Shown: positions 8,983 through 16,919 of the stretch, one piece after another | Layout of the letters: each line of letters starts with the position of its first letter | Position numbering within the stretch: the stretch's first letter is position 1 | Source: Phycisphaerae bacterium | GTDB taxonomy: Bacteria; Planctomycetota; Phycisphaerae; UBA1845; Fen-1342 | Reading direction: 5' to 3' | Length of the DNA: 64,000 nt | Assembly: GCA_017999985.1 (NCBI GenBank) | Contig: JAGNKU010000001.1 | Coordinates: 735,276 to 799,275, forward strand | Translations under genes and position numbers: made by a program | Notes under the pieces: generated by a model | Databases searched by the model: none | What the model was told of the DNA's origin: nothing | The model's input: only the letters and a program-made list of their open reading frames with translations

Positions 8983-10545
8983 ATGGCCGCGTTTGATGAA
9001 GCACCGTTAATCGACCTCGGCAAGACGCCGATCGCGCCGGACGCGCCGTGCGGGATCGATGTCGCCGACGACGAAGACTATCTGCTCATCGAAGCGGAGA
9101 TGGCCAAGCTCGATCGCATCGACCTCGGCGACCCGGACTGGTATCGCCTCGAGGACGCCGCCCTGCGCATCCTTCGCGAGAAGTCCAAGGACGTGTCCGT
9201 CGCGTGTGCGCTGGGACACGCGCTCTTCAAGAAACAGCGCTACGCGGGCCTCGCGGCGATCCTCGCCACGCTGACCGAGCTGACCCGGGGGTCTTGGGAC
9301 GGGCTCTTCCCGCAGCGCCCCCGCCGCCGTAAGGCGCAGATGGAGGCGCTGACCGAGCGGCTGGTCGAGGGTGGTTGGTTCCGCGACGCGCCGCCCAAGC
9401 CGGATGATTTCGACGCCGTCGACCTCTGTGCCACGCGCATCGGCGAGTTGCAGGCCGCCCTCACCGAGAAGATGCCGGACGATCCGCCGGACTTCGGTAA
9501 GTTCGTGCGCAAGATGAAGGAACTGGCGGGCGGACGGCCCAAGGCCGGGGCGCCTGCGAGTGCGGCCGCGCCGGCGGCGCCGGAAGGTGGCGTGCCGGCG
9601 GGCGGAGGGTTCGTGGGGGGCGAGGTGCGCGACGTCTCGGGCGCGGTGAATGCCGTGCTGAATGCCGCGACGTTTCTGCGGAAGGCCGACGCCGCCGACC
9701 CGCTCCCGTACGCGCTGGTGCGCTGCGTCAAGTGGGCGGGAATCGAGTTGCCGCCGACGGACGCGGGCCGGCACGATCTGGAGCCGCCCGACAAGGAATT
9801 GGTCGAGACGCTGAAGTTCCAGTTCGACAACAAGGTCTGGGAGCACCTGCACGTCAACGCCGAGGCGGCGTTTCGCTCCAACGACCCGCTCTGGCTGGAT
9901 CTGCAGCGCTACGTGTGTGCCGCGATGCACGGTCTGGGGGCGAAGTATGACCCGGCCCGGGCGGCGGTGGTGCAGGCGACGGGCGGGCTGGTGCGTCGGC
10001 TGGGCGGCGGGCTGTACGACTTGACCTTTCGGGGCGGCTTGCCGCTGTGCAGCGGCGAGACGCGCGTGTGGATCGAGAGTGAGGTGGTGCCTCCGGCGGG
10101 AAGCGGCATGGGCGGCGGGGGGGCCGGGGCCAGCGACGGCAGGTTGACCGAGGCGGCCGGTGCGGCCCGGAAGCTGGCGGGCAGCGGTAAATTTGCCGAG
10201 GCGGTCAAGGCCTTCCAGGATGGTTTGTTGAGCTGCGCGCAGCGGCGCGACCGGCTGCTCTGGCGGTTGCGGATGGCCGAGTTGTGCGTGGACATGCAGC
10301 GGCTGCAGCTGGCGGCACCGCTGCTGGAGGAGTGTTCTGAGGAAGTGCGGCGCTATCACATCGACGAGTGGGAGTCGTCGCTGGCGGTGGAGGTGGCCCG
10401 CGCATTGTATCGGTGTCGCAAGGCGCTGACGGCGGCGGAGAAGGAGCCGACCGCGGCGGCGCACGAGCGGGTACGCGAATCGTTCGCATGGCTATGTCAG
10501 TTGGATCCCCTGGCGGCGCTCGCCGCCGAGCCCGCTGGCAAGTAG
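8983..10545 (+). CDS. tssA: T6SS protein TssA (ImpA N-terminal domain)
   Basis: TssA organises baseplate priming and tail sheath/tube extension. The N-terminal 110 residues show the ImpA_N pattern: IAPDAPCGIDVADDEDY, then LRILREKSKDVSVACALGHAL and GLAAILATLTELTRGSWDG..P. A low-complexity Ala/Gly/Pro linker follows near residues 185-210. The C-terminal third is a helical region with Leu- and Arg-rich helices such as LLSCAQRRDRLLWRLRMAEL, resembling VasJ-type TssA ends. The ATG at 8983 lacks a strong Shine-Dalgarno. It is followed after 34 bp by tssB. Confidence 0.9.
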   Translation: MAAFDEAPLIDLGKTPIAPDAPCGIDVADDEDYLLIEAEMAKLDRIDLGDPDWYRLEDAALRILREKSKDVSVACALGHALFKKQRYAGLAAILATLTELTRGSWDGLFPQRPRRRKAQMEALTERLVEGGWFRDAPPKPDDFDAVDLCATRIGELQAALTEKMPDDPPDFGKFVRKMKELAGGRPKAGAPASAAAPAAPEGGVPAGGGFVGGEVRDVSGAVNAVLNAATFLRKADAADPLPYALVRCVKWAGIELPPTDAGRHDLEPPDKELVETLKFQFDNKVWEHLHVNAEAAFRSNDPLWLDLQRYVCAAMHGLGAKYDPARAAVVQATGGLVRRLGGGLYDLTFRGGLPLCSGETRVWIESEVVPPAGSGMGGGGAGASDGRLTEAAGAARKLAGSGKFAEAVKAFQDGLLSCAQRRDRLLWRLRMAELCVDMQRLQLAAPLLEECSEEVRRYHIDEWESSLAVEVARALYRCRKALTAAEKEPTAAAHERVRESFAWLCQLDPLAALAAEPAGK

Positions 10546-10579
10546 GTGGCGGCGAAGTCCAAGCAAGTGGAGGCAAGTC

Positions 10580-11092
10580 ATGGCCAAAGGACCGTCGAAG
10601 GCGCGGGAGTCGCGAGTCAACATTGTGATCTCGGATAAGCTGAAGGGCGGCGCCGAGCCGGAGCTGCCTTTCCGCATGCTGGTGATGGGCGACTACACGC
10701 TCAAGGACGACAAGCGGGCGATTGAAGACCGGCAGCCGATCGACATCAACAAGTCGAACTTCGACTCGGTGATGCAGAGCTTCAATCTCTCGCTGGACAC
10801 GAGCGTCGCGGACCGGATCAGCGGCACGGGGGAGATGCCGGTCTCGCTGAAGTTCGGCACGTTGAAGGATTTCCGGCCGGAGGCGATTGCCCGGCAGGTC
10901 CCGCAGCTTAAGAACCTGCTCGAGCTGCGCGAGGCGCTCAAGGCCCTGCGGCCGGCGATGGGCGACAAGGCCGCGCAGAAGAAACTGCTGGACGCCATCA
11001 AGGACCCGGAAGTGCGGGCCAAGATCCTGGCGATGATCGCGACCCCGGAAGGCCAGGCGGGCGCGGCGGAAGGCGGCCCGCAGGGCTCGTAG
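10580..11092 (+). CDS. tssB: T6SS contractile sheath small subunit TssB (VipA)
   Basis: This 170-residue protein is the sheath small subunit that interlocks with TssC. The family signature LPFRMLVMGDYT appears at about residues 33-44, then FGTLKDFRPEAIARQVPQL at 93-111 and a C-terminal helix ending KILAMIATPEG. A GGAGG Shine-Dalgarno sits 7 bases before the ATG. The downstream neighbour is tssC, as in nearly all T6SS loci. Compare the TssB-TssC fusion at 29080-30894, whose first part aligns to this protein. Confidence 0.96.
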   Translation: MAKGPSKARESRVNIVISDKLKGGAEPELPFRMLVMGDYTLKDDKRAIEDRQPIDINKSNFDSVMQSFNLSLDTSVADRISGTGEMPVSLKFGTLKDFRPEAIARQVPQLKNLLELREALKALRPAMGDKAAQKKLLDAIKDPEVRAKILAMIATPEGQAGAAEGGPQGS

Positions 11093-11167
11093 GCCCGGCG
11101 AGCGGACGACGAGAAACGATCCCACGCCAGCCGGCGTGGTTCCCGACGATGAAGGGAGAACAACGAC

Positions 11168-12655
11168 ATGGCAGAGCAACCGCAAGCAGCAGGGGCCGCC
11201 GGCGCGGCACCGGCGGACACCTCGACGGTGGACGCACTCATCGATCAGTTGGACCTCGATCACGCCTACATAGATCTGTACCGCAAGGGGATCGCGGGCC
11301 TCGTGCAGAAGGCCGCCGGCCTGGACCTGAACAAGGTCACGCTGAACAAGCAGGTGGTCGACGACTTCATCAGCGAGATCGACCAGCAAATCAGCGCGCA
11401 GGTAAATGAGGTTCTGCACAACGACCAATTCCAGAAGCTCGAGTCCGCCTGGCGCAGCCTCTGGTACCTGATCAGCAACACCGAGTTCCGCCAGAACATC
11501 CGGATCGAGGTCCTCAACGCGAAGAAGGAGGACCTGCTCGAGGACTTCCAGGACTGCAAGGACTGGCAGAAATCGGGCCTGTTCAAGACGGTCTACCGTG
11601 ACCAGTACAACACGTTCGGCGGCAATCCGTACGGGTTGATGGTCGCGAACTACGAGCTGGACTACCGCAACCCGGACGTCGAGCTGATGAGCGAGATCGC
11701 GCGCGTCTCCGCGGTCGCGAAGTGCCCGTTCATCGCCGGTGCCAGCCCGAAGATGTTCGACAAGAAGATGGACGATTTCGGCCACCTGCCGAAGCTGGCC
11801 GAGATGTACGAGATTTTCGAACAGCCCATGTACACGAAGTGGAACTCGTTCCGCGACTCGGACGACGCCCGCTACGTGGGGCTGGCGATGCCGCGCTTCC
11901 TGCTGCGCGCGCCGTACACGGTCGCAAACCAGGATGTGAAGGACTTCGTGTTTGAAGAGGACGTGCGGACCGAGAACCACGACCGCTACCTGTGGGGCAA
12001 CGCCGCCTTCGCGCTGGCCGGGCGCATGACCGAGAGCTTCGCCAAGTTCGGCTGGTACAACGCGATCGTCGGACCGACGAGCGGCGGGACCGTCCCCAAC
12101 CTCCCGCTGCACCAGTACGAGGCCACCGGTCAGTATCACACGAAGATTCCGACCGAGACGCTGATATCCGAGGACATGGACGTCGACCTGTGCAACTTCG
12201 GCTTCATCCCGCTCGTCATGCGCAAGGGCAGCGACAACGCGGCGTTCTTCGACGCCCCGTCCGCGAAGCGTGTCGGCAAGTTCCCCGACACCGCGGAAGG
12301 CAAGGAGGACGAGACCCGCGCCCGGCTGGGCATGTCGCTCCCCTACCTGATGATCCAGTGCCGTATCGCGCACTACATGAAGGTCATCTGGCGCGAGAAC
12401 ATGGGCCGGGTGATGGACGCCGAAAAGATGGTGAACGAAATCAACAACTGGCTGAAGCAGTACTGCCGCCAGGGCACGCTCGACGAAGAGCTGGCGTCCA
12501 AGTACCCGCTGAAGGAAATCCAAGTCTCGGCGACGCCCGTGCCGGGCAAGCCGGGCATGTTCAAGAGCGAGATCCAGATGATCCCGCACTTCCGCCTGAA
12601 GGGCGTCGAGGTGCAGTTGTCGATGGTGGGCCAGTTCGACCCGCCGCCGCAGTAG
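11168..12655 (+). CDS. tssC: T6SS contractile sheath large subunit TssC (VipB)
   Basis: TssC forms the contractile sheath with TssB. The 495-residue length is typical. Recognisable blocks are LESAWRSLWYLISNTEFRQN (residues 93-112), FGGNPYGLMVANYE, YVGLAMPRFLLRAPY, FVFEEDV and YLWGNAAFALAGRM, and a C-terminal domain with IPHFRLKGVEVQLSMVGQF. Shine-Dalgarno GGGAG precedes the ATG. The 75-bp gap to tssB shows no other feature. Confidence 0.97.
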   Translation: MAEQPQAAGAAGAAPADTSTVDALIDQLDLDHAYIDLYRKGIAGLVQKAAGLDLNKVTLNKQVVDDFISEIDQQISAQVNEVLHNDQFQKLESAWRSLWYLISNTEFRQNIRIEVLNAKKEDLLEDFQDCKDWQKSGLFKTVYRDQYNTFGGNPYGLMVANYELDYRNPDVELMSEIARVSAVAKCPFIAGASPKMFDKKMDDFGHLPKLAEMYEIFEQPMYTKWNSFRDSDDARYVGLAMPRFLLRAPYTVANQDVKDFVFEEDVRTENHDRYLWGNAAFALAGRMTESFAKFGWYNAIVGPTSGGTVPNLPLHQYEATGQYHTKIPTETLISEDMDVDLCNFGFIPLVMRKGSDNAAFFDAPSAKRVGKFPDTAEGKEDETRARLGMSLPYLMIQCRIAHYMKVIWRENMGRVMDAEKMVNEINNWLKQYCRQGTLDEELASKYPLKEIQVSATPVPGKPGMFKSEIQMIPHFRLKGVEVQLSMVGQFDPPPQ

Positions 12656-12741
12656 TCGCAGGATCGGGAGCGCAGCCACGGGCCACTGCGGAGTGCCAGA
12701 CCGTGGAAACGTCGGGCCGGGCCGGGATTGCTGTCAGACCC

Positions 12742-12756
12742 GTCCGCCCGGCGGAC
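12742..12756. promoter_or_regulatory. Short GC palindrome in the hcp leader
   Basis: GTCCGCC and GGCGGAC flank a single central base, giving two perfect 7-bp arms in the 175-bp gap between tssC and hcp. With a one-base centre it is a better operator or mRNA-cleavage site than a hairpin terminator, and no T-run follows. Function unknown. Confidence 0.3.
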
Positions 12757-12830
12757 TATTCGTTAGAACTCGCATCGTGTGATGCCGTAGGGATAGGTCG
12801 GTTTAACGTTCAGGCCAAGGAGAGTTCGTC

Positions 12831-13301
12831 ATGCCAACCCCGTGCAATCTGAAGGTGAGTGAGTATCCCGGCTCGTCGGAGAAGGAAAACCGCGCGGATA
12901 CTTCCGACGTGTTTGAGATCGAGCACCACATCCATCAGCCGGTCGATCCGACGACCGGGATGGCCACCGGCGTGCGCGTGCACAGCCCGTTGCGGGTCGT
13001 GAAGGTGATCGACAAGGCGACGCCCGGGTTCCACAAGGCCCTGTGCACCGGTCAGAACCTGCAGGAGGCCGTTCTGTCGTTCTACCGAATCGACCCGAAG
13101 ACGCGCCAGGAGAAAGAGTACTACAAGATCACGCTCAAGAACGCCCGCATCGTGGACATGCGGCCGTACATGCCGATGAGCTTCGTGCCCGCCAACGAAT
13201 CGTACCGGCACATGGAGCAGGTCAGCTTCGTGTACGAGACGATCGAGTGGAACTGGCTGCCCGACAGCGTGGTCGAGATGGACGAGTGGCGCAAGCCGTA
13301 A
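12831..13301 (+). CDS. hcp: T6SS tube protein Hcp (TssD)
   Basis: Hcp hexamers stack into the inner tube and are secreted. The 156-residue protein shows the family's beta-rich layout: a strand with FEIEHHIHQPVDPTTG, then RVHSPLRVVKVIDKATPGFHKALCTG, the YYKITLKNARIVDMRPYM segment, and the C-terminal MEQVSFVYETIEWNW block, which corresponds to the conserved E.V.F.Y..I.W strand of Hcp. AAGGAG precedes the ATG by 9 bases. It sits between the sheath pair and the baseplate genes and is followed by a strong hairpin. Confidence 0.95.
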   Translation: MPTPCNLKVSEYPGSSEKENRADTSDVFEIEHHIHQPVDPTTGMATGVRVHSPLRVVKVIDKATPGFHKALCTGQNLQEAVLSFYRIDPKTRQEKEYYKITLKNARIVDMRPYMPMSFVPANESYRHMEQVSFVYETIEWNWLPDSVVEMDEWRKP

Positions 13302-13334
13302 CGGCGCGACCCAGCGTCCGGCGGACCGGCAGCC

Positions 13335-13379
13335 CTCAGTCGGCCGGGAGCGGTAGTGCTCGGCGCCCGGCCGACTGAG
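13335..13379 (+). terminator. Strong hairpin between hcp and tssE (attenuator or mRNA-stabilising stem)
   Basis: A perfect 14-bp inverted repeat has its left arm at 13335-13348 (CTCAGTCGGCCGGG) and its right arm at 13366-13379 (CCCGGCCGACTGAG), with a 17-base loop that itself can pair GAGC with GCTC. No T-run follows, so it is not a classical intrinsic terminator. A stable 3' stem would let hcp mRNA accumulate above the downstream baseplate genes, which matches the need for many more Hcp than TssE copies. Confidence 0.7.
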
Positions 13380-13471
13380 AGCCGCGGGCGCCCGGTGAGG
13401 TGCCCGCCGCGGCGCGACCGGGCGGGCGGCATGCGCCGCTGCGCATCGGGACGCCGGCCAAGGTGGTGGAG

Positions 13472-13903
13472 ATGGGGCGCGAGAAGACCCTGCTGGACCG
13501 CGTGGCGGCATCCGGCGCCGAGCGCGTTGCGGGCCGTTATGACGCGACGACCGCCGAAGACCTCGAAGGGCGCATGGAGTCCGTGCGGCGCCACATCACG
13601 CGCCTGCTGAACTCGCGGCACGGCATGAGCGAGGCCGCGCCGGATTACGGCCTGCCGGCCCTCGCGGACCTGATGGCCGGCAGCGACCAGTATGTGCGGC
13701 TGGTGCAGGACGCCATCCGCGCTACGATCGAGAAATACGAGCCGCGGCTGCGGCGTGTGCGCGTCTCCCAGCAGACAGACGAGGCGCCGAGGCACACGCT
13801 GGTCTTCCGCATCGACGCCGTGATGGTCGGGCGCAGCGGCGAGCACCGCGTCTGGTATGAGACAGCGCTGGCTCCGTCGGGCGAGCTGCGCGTTTCGGGC
13901 TAG
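13472..13903 (+). CDS. tssE: T6SS baseplate wedge protein TssE (gp25-like)
   Basis: TssE is the gp25-like baseplate protein that starts sheath polymerisation. I chose the ATG at 13472 because AAGG lies 8 bases upstream and the protein then begins MGREKTLLDRV, matching the family's 'LLDRL' opening; a GTG start at 13400 would add 24 residues. The 143-residue product contains SVRRHITRLLNSRHGMSEA, DYGLPALADLM and IEKYEPRLRRVRV, all typical of GPW/gp25 proteins. tssF starts 9 bp after its stop. Confidence 0.9.
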   Translation: MGREKTLLDRVAASGAERVAGRYDATTAEDLEGRMESVRRHITRLLNSRHGMSEAAPDYGLPALADLMAGSDQYVRLVQDAIRATIEKYEPRLRRVRVSQQTDEAPRHTLVFRIDAVMVGRSGEHRVWYETALAPSGELRVSG

Positions 13904-13912
13904 TGTGTCACC

Positions 13913-15727
13913 GTGAGCAACACGTATTACCAGGACGAGCTGCGCTACCTGCGCGAGGTCGGGCCGGAGTTTGCCCGCGCCAACCCCGAGCTGGCGCGCT
14001 ACCTGGCTGATCCCGGCTCGGATCCGGACGTCGAGCGCCTGCTCGAAGGCGTCGCGTTCTTGTGCGGCCGCATTCGTCAGAAGCTCGACGATGAGCTGCC
14101 GGAGCTGACCGCCAGCCTCATGTCGCTGCTCTGGCCGCACTATCTGCGACCGATTCCGTCGCTGACGATCATGGAGCTGCTGCCCGAGGTCGAGGGCATG
14201 CAGGCACCCGTGCGGGTGGAGCCCGGCGCCGAGTTCGCCAGCCGGCCCATCGACGGCACGCGCTGCCGCTACCGGTCGACGTGGCCGGTCACGTTGCGCC
14301 CGTGGGTCATGCGCGACGCGCGCCTGGAGGCCCAGCCCGGCCAGCCGGCACGGCTCGTGCTCACGCTGCAGGTCGCCGCCAAGGCCAAGCTCGAAGACCT
14401 CGAGCTCGACTCCGTGCGGCTGCACCTGGCCGGCGACCCGCGCACCGCGTTCACGTTGTACCTGCTGCTGGCGGCGCATGTCGCCGGCGTCACCGTCAGC
14501 AACGGCGCGCGCGGCGGCGCGCGGCGCGAGTTCACGCTGCCGCCGGGCCACGTCCACGCAGCAGGGCTCGACCGCGCCGAAGCCGTCATCCCGTATCCGA
14601 CGTACATCTTCCCCGGCTATGGGCTGATCCAGGACTACTTCGCCTTCAAGGAGCGCTTCCTGTTCGTCGATGTGCGCGGCCTGGACCGCGCGGTGCGCGC
14701 CCTGCCGGGCGGGGACACGCTGGAAGTGACCTTCACGTTCAACCGGCGGCTGGAGACGTATCCGCTGGTCGCGCCGGAGAATGTGCGGCTGCATTGCCTG
14801 CCGGCCGTCAACCTGTTCGCGCACCACGCGGAGCCCATCCGCCTGAGTCACGATCGGGTGCGCTACCTGGTGCAGCCGGCGCGCGCCGGGCTCGCAGACC
14901 GGCGACACGCGGAGGTGTTCTCGGTCGACCGCGTGCTGGGGCTGGTGCGGGCGCAGTCGCTGGAAGCACACGAGTTCCAGCCGTTTTATTCGTTCGCCCA
15001 CCTGGGCACGCACGACCCGCGCGCGGCGACGTACTACCAGGTGCATCTGACGCCCAGCATGATCGGCGACGGGGCGCGTTGGGGGACCGACACCTTTGTC
15101 TCGTTCGTGGTCGGCGGGGAGGCCGAGAGCGTGCCGGCCGAAGAGACCATCTCGATCGAGCTGACCTGCACGAATCGCGACCTGCCGCGCGAGCTGCGGG
15201 CCGGCGACATCTGCGATCCGACCGACCGTTCGCCCGCGGGGGTGCGCTTCCGCAACCTGGTCAAGCCGACGCCGACGATCAGCCCACCGCTGGGGGGCGG
15301 GCTGCATTGGCGGCTGATCTCGCACCTGTCACTGAACTACGTGTCGCTGACGCGCGTGGAGCACTTCCGCGAACTGTTGCGGGTTTACGATTTTCAGTCG
15401 GCCTACGACGCGCAGCGGGCGCTGGCCCACCAGCGGCTGCTCGATGGCATCGTGGCGATCCGCTCCACGTACCGCGAGCGCATGCTGCGCGGCGCGCCAT
15501 TGCGCGGCGTGCAGGCCGAATTGGACCTGAACGAGGATCACTTTGTCGGGGAGGGCGACGCGTACCTGTTTGCGGCGATCGTGGACCGCTTCCTGGCGGC
15601 GTACGTGACCATCAACGCCTTCAGCCAGTTGCGCACCCGCTTCGTCCGCACCGGTCAGATCTACACCTTCCCGCCACGCGCGGGAGAGCAGTCCACGCCA
15701 GCGGAAGCACGCGATGACGGCCGTTGA
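13913..15727 (+). CDS. tssF: T6SS baseplate protein TssF (ImpG/VasA)
   Basis: TssF is the large wedge protein (gp6-like) of the T6SS baseplate, acting with TssG and TssE. It is 604 residues, normal for the family. The N-terminus YYQDELRYLREVGPEFARAN (residues 5-24), the DPDVERLLEGVAFL block and LWPHYLRPIPSLTIMEL near residue 75 are characteristic. The GTG at 13913 comes 9 bp after tssE. The last 14 bp overlap tssG, pointing to translational coupling. Confidence 0.95.
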   Translation: MSNTYYQDELRYLREVGPEFARANPELARYLADPGSDPDVERLLEGVAFLCGRIRQKLDDELPELTASLMSLLWPHYLRPIPSLTIMELLPEVEGMQAPVRVEPGAEFASRPIDGTRCRYRSTWPVTLRPWVMRDARLEAQPGQPARLVLTLQVAAKAKLEDLELDSVRLHLAGDPRTAFTLYLLLAAHVAGVTVSNGARGGARREFTLPPGHVHAAGLDRAEAVIPYPTYIFPGYGLIQDYFAFKERFLFVDVRGLDRAVRALPGGDTLEVTFTFNRRLETYPLVAPENVRLHCLPAVNLFAHHAEPIRLSHDRVRYLVQPARAGLADRRHAEVFSVDRVLGLVRAQSLEAHEFQPFYSFAHLGTHDPRAATYYQVHLTPSMIGDGARWGTDTFVSFVVGGEAESVPAEETISIELTCTNRDLPRELRAGDICDPTDRSPAGVRFRNLVKPTPTISPPLGGGLHWRLISHLSLNYVSLTRVEHFRELLRVYDFQSAYDAQRALAHQRLLDGIVAIRSTYRERMLRGAPLRGVQAELDLNEDHFVGEGDAYLFAAIVDRFLAAYVTINAFSQLRTRFVRTGQIYTFPPRAGEQSTPAEARDDGR

Positions 15728-16916
15728 GACCAACTCGAGCGGTCCGCCCGCGCCGGAATCGGCCGCGCCCAGCCTGCTGGAGCGGCTCCAACGGAACCCC
15801 TGCGCGTTCGAGTTCTTCCAGGCCGTCTGGCTGCTGGAACGCTACCACGGCGGCGCGGTCCTGGCCGGGGAGCGCGGGCCGGTGGCGGCGGAGCGCCTGC
15901 GCTTTCGCCCGGACACGAGCCTCGGGTTCCCGGCCACAGACCTGCGGCGGATCTTCACGCGCAGCGCCTCCGACGGCAGCGCCCCGCAGTACCTGCTGGA
16001 AATCGCGTTCCTGGGGCTGTACGGCGTGGCGACGCCGTTGCCGCTGCACTACGCGGTCGACGTCCTGCGCGGCGTCGAGCCCGGACCGCAGCCGAGCGCG
16101 CCGGGAACGGGGGATCGGCCGGCCGCCGCCGAACCGACCGGAGCCTCCAGCCCCGTCCGTGACTTTCTGGACATCTTCCATCACCGGGTGATCTCGCTCT
16201 TCTTCCGCAGTTGGCTGAAATACCGCTACGAGCGCATGTTCGCCGCCCCGCAGCGCGACGTGCTCACCGAATATCTCTGCCTGCTCAACGGCTGCCCGCC
16301 GACGTACGACCAGGAAACGCTCGGCGTCTCGCCGATCCGGCTGTTGCGCTATGCGGGGACGCTGACGCAGCGCCCGCGCTCGGCGACGACGCTGGCGGGC
16401 TTGCTGTTCGACTATTGGGGCGACATCCCCGTGCGGATCCAACAGTTCGTCGGCCAGTGGGTGCCGCTGCAGGAGGCTGACCAGAACCGTTTCGGACTCA
16501 TGAACTGCCGCTTGGGCGAAGACCTCACGATTGGGGAGCAGGTCTACGACCTGAGCGGCACTTTTGGCATTGAAGTCGGGCCCGTGGATTGGGCGACGTA
16601 CCTGACCTTCCTGCCCGGCGGGTCCCGGTACAAACAGACGCGGGCCCTTACGAAGCTGTACTGCGGCGACCCGCTGGCGTTCACGATCGGCGTGACGCTG
16701 CAGGCGGGGGAGATCCCGGAGTTGCGGCTGACGTCCGACGACCGCGCCGGCGCGCTCGGCCTGACCAGTTGGGTCCGGACCGCCGACATGGGCCAGACCA
16801 CCGTGACCTTCGCCGGCAGCGAAGAGACCGCCGTGACGCTCGGTGGCCGGCCACCCGGCCGCCAGCCAGGAACCGCGGGGCCGCAGGTCGCGGCCGCCGC
16901 CACAAGGAGCAAGTAA
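15714..16916 (+). CDS. tssG: T6SS baseplate protein TssG (ImpH/VasB)
   Basis: TssG (gp7-like) joins two TssF copies in each wedge. The protein is 400 residues. The N-terminal LLERLQRNPCAFEFFQAVWL followed by LLERYHGG corresponds to the family's L...P..F.FFQA.RLLE pattern, and RLRFRPDTSLGFPATDL and FLGLYGVATPLPLHY are further conserved blocks. It overlaps tssF by 14 bp and is followed 3 bp later by clpV, whose Shine-Dalgarno lies inside the tssG end. Confidence 0.94.
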   Translation: MTAVETNSSGPPAPESAAPSLLERLQRNPCAFEFFQAVWLLERYHGGAVLAGERGPVAAERLRFRPDTSLGFPATDLRRIFTRSASDGSAPQYLLEIAFLGLYGVATPLPLHYAVDVLRGVEPGPQPSAPGTGDRPAAAEPTGASSPVRDFLDIFHHRVISLFFRSWLKYRYERMFAAPQRDVLTEYLCLLNGCPPTYDQETLGVSPIRLLRYAGTLTQRPRSATTLAGLLFDYWGDIPVRIQQFVGQWVPLQEADQNRFGLMNCRLGEDLTIGEQVYDLSGTFGIEVGPVDWATYLTFLPGGSRYKQTRALTKLYCGDPLAFTIGVTLQAGEIPELRLTSDDRAGALGLTSWVRTADMGQTTVTFAGSEETAVTLGGRPPGRQPGTAGPQVAAAATRSK

Positions 16917-16919
16917 GAC

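Noticed and set aside
10205-15325. Long minus-strand frames opposite tssB-tssF
   Set aside because: They mirror well-identified T6SS genes and show only GC-driven composition.
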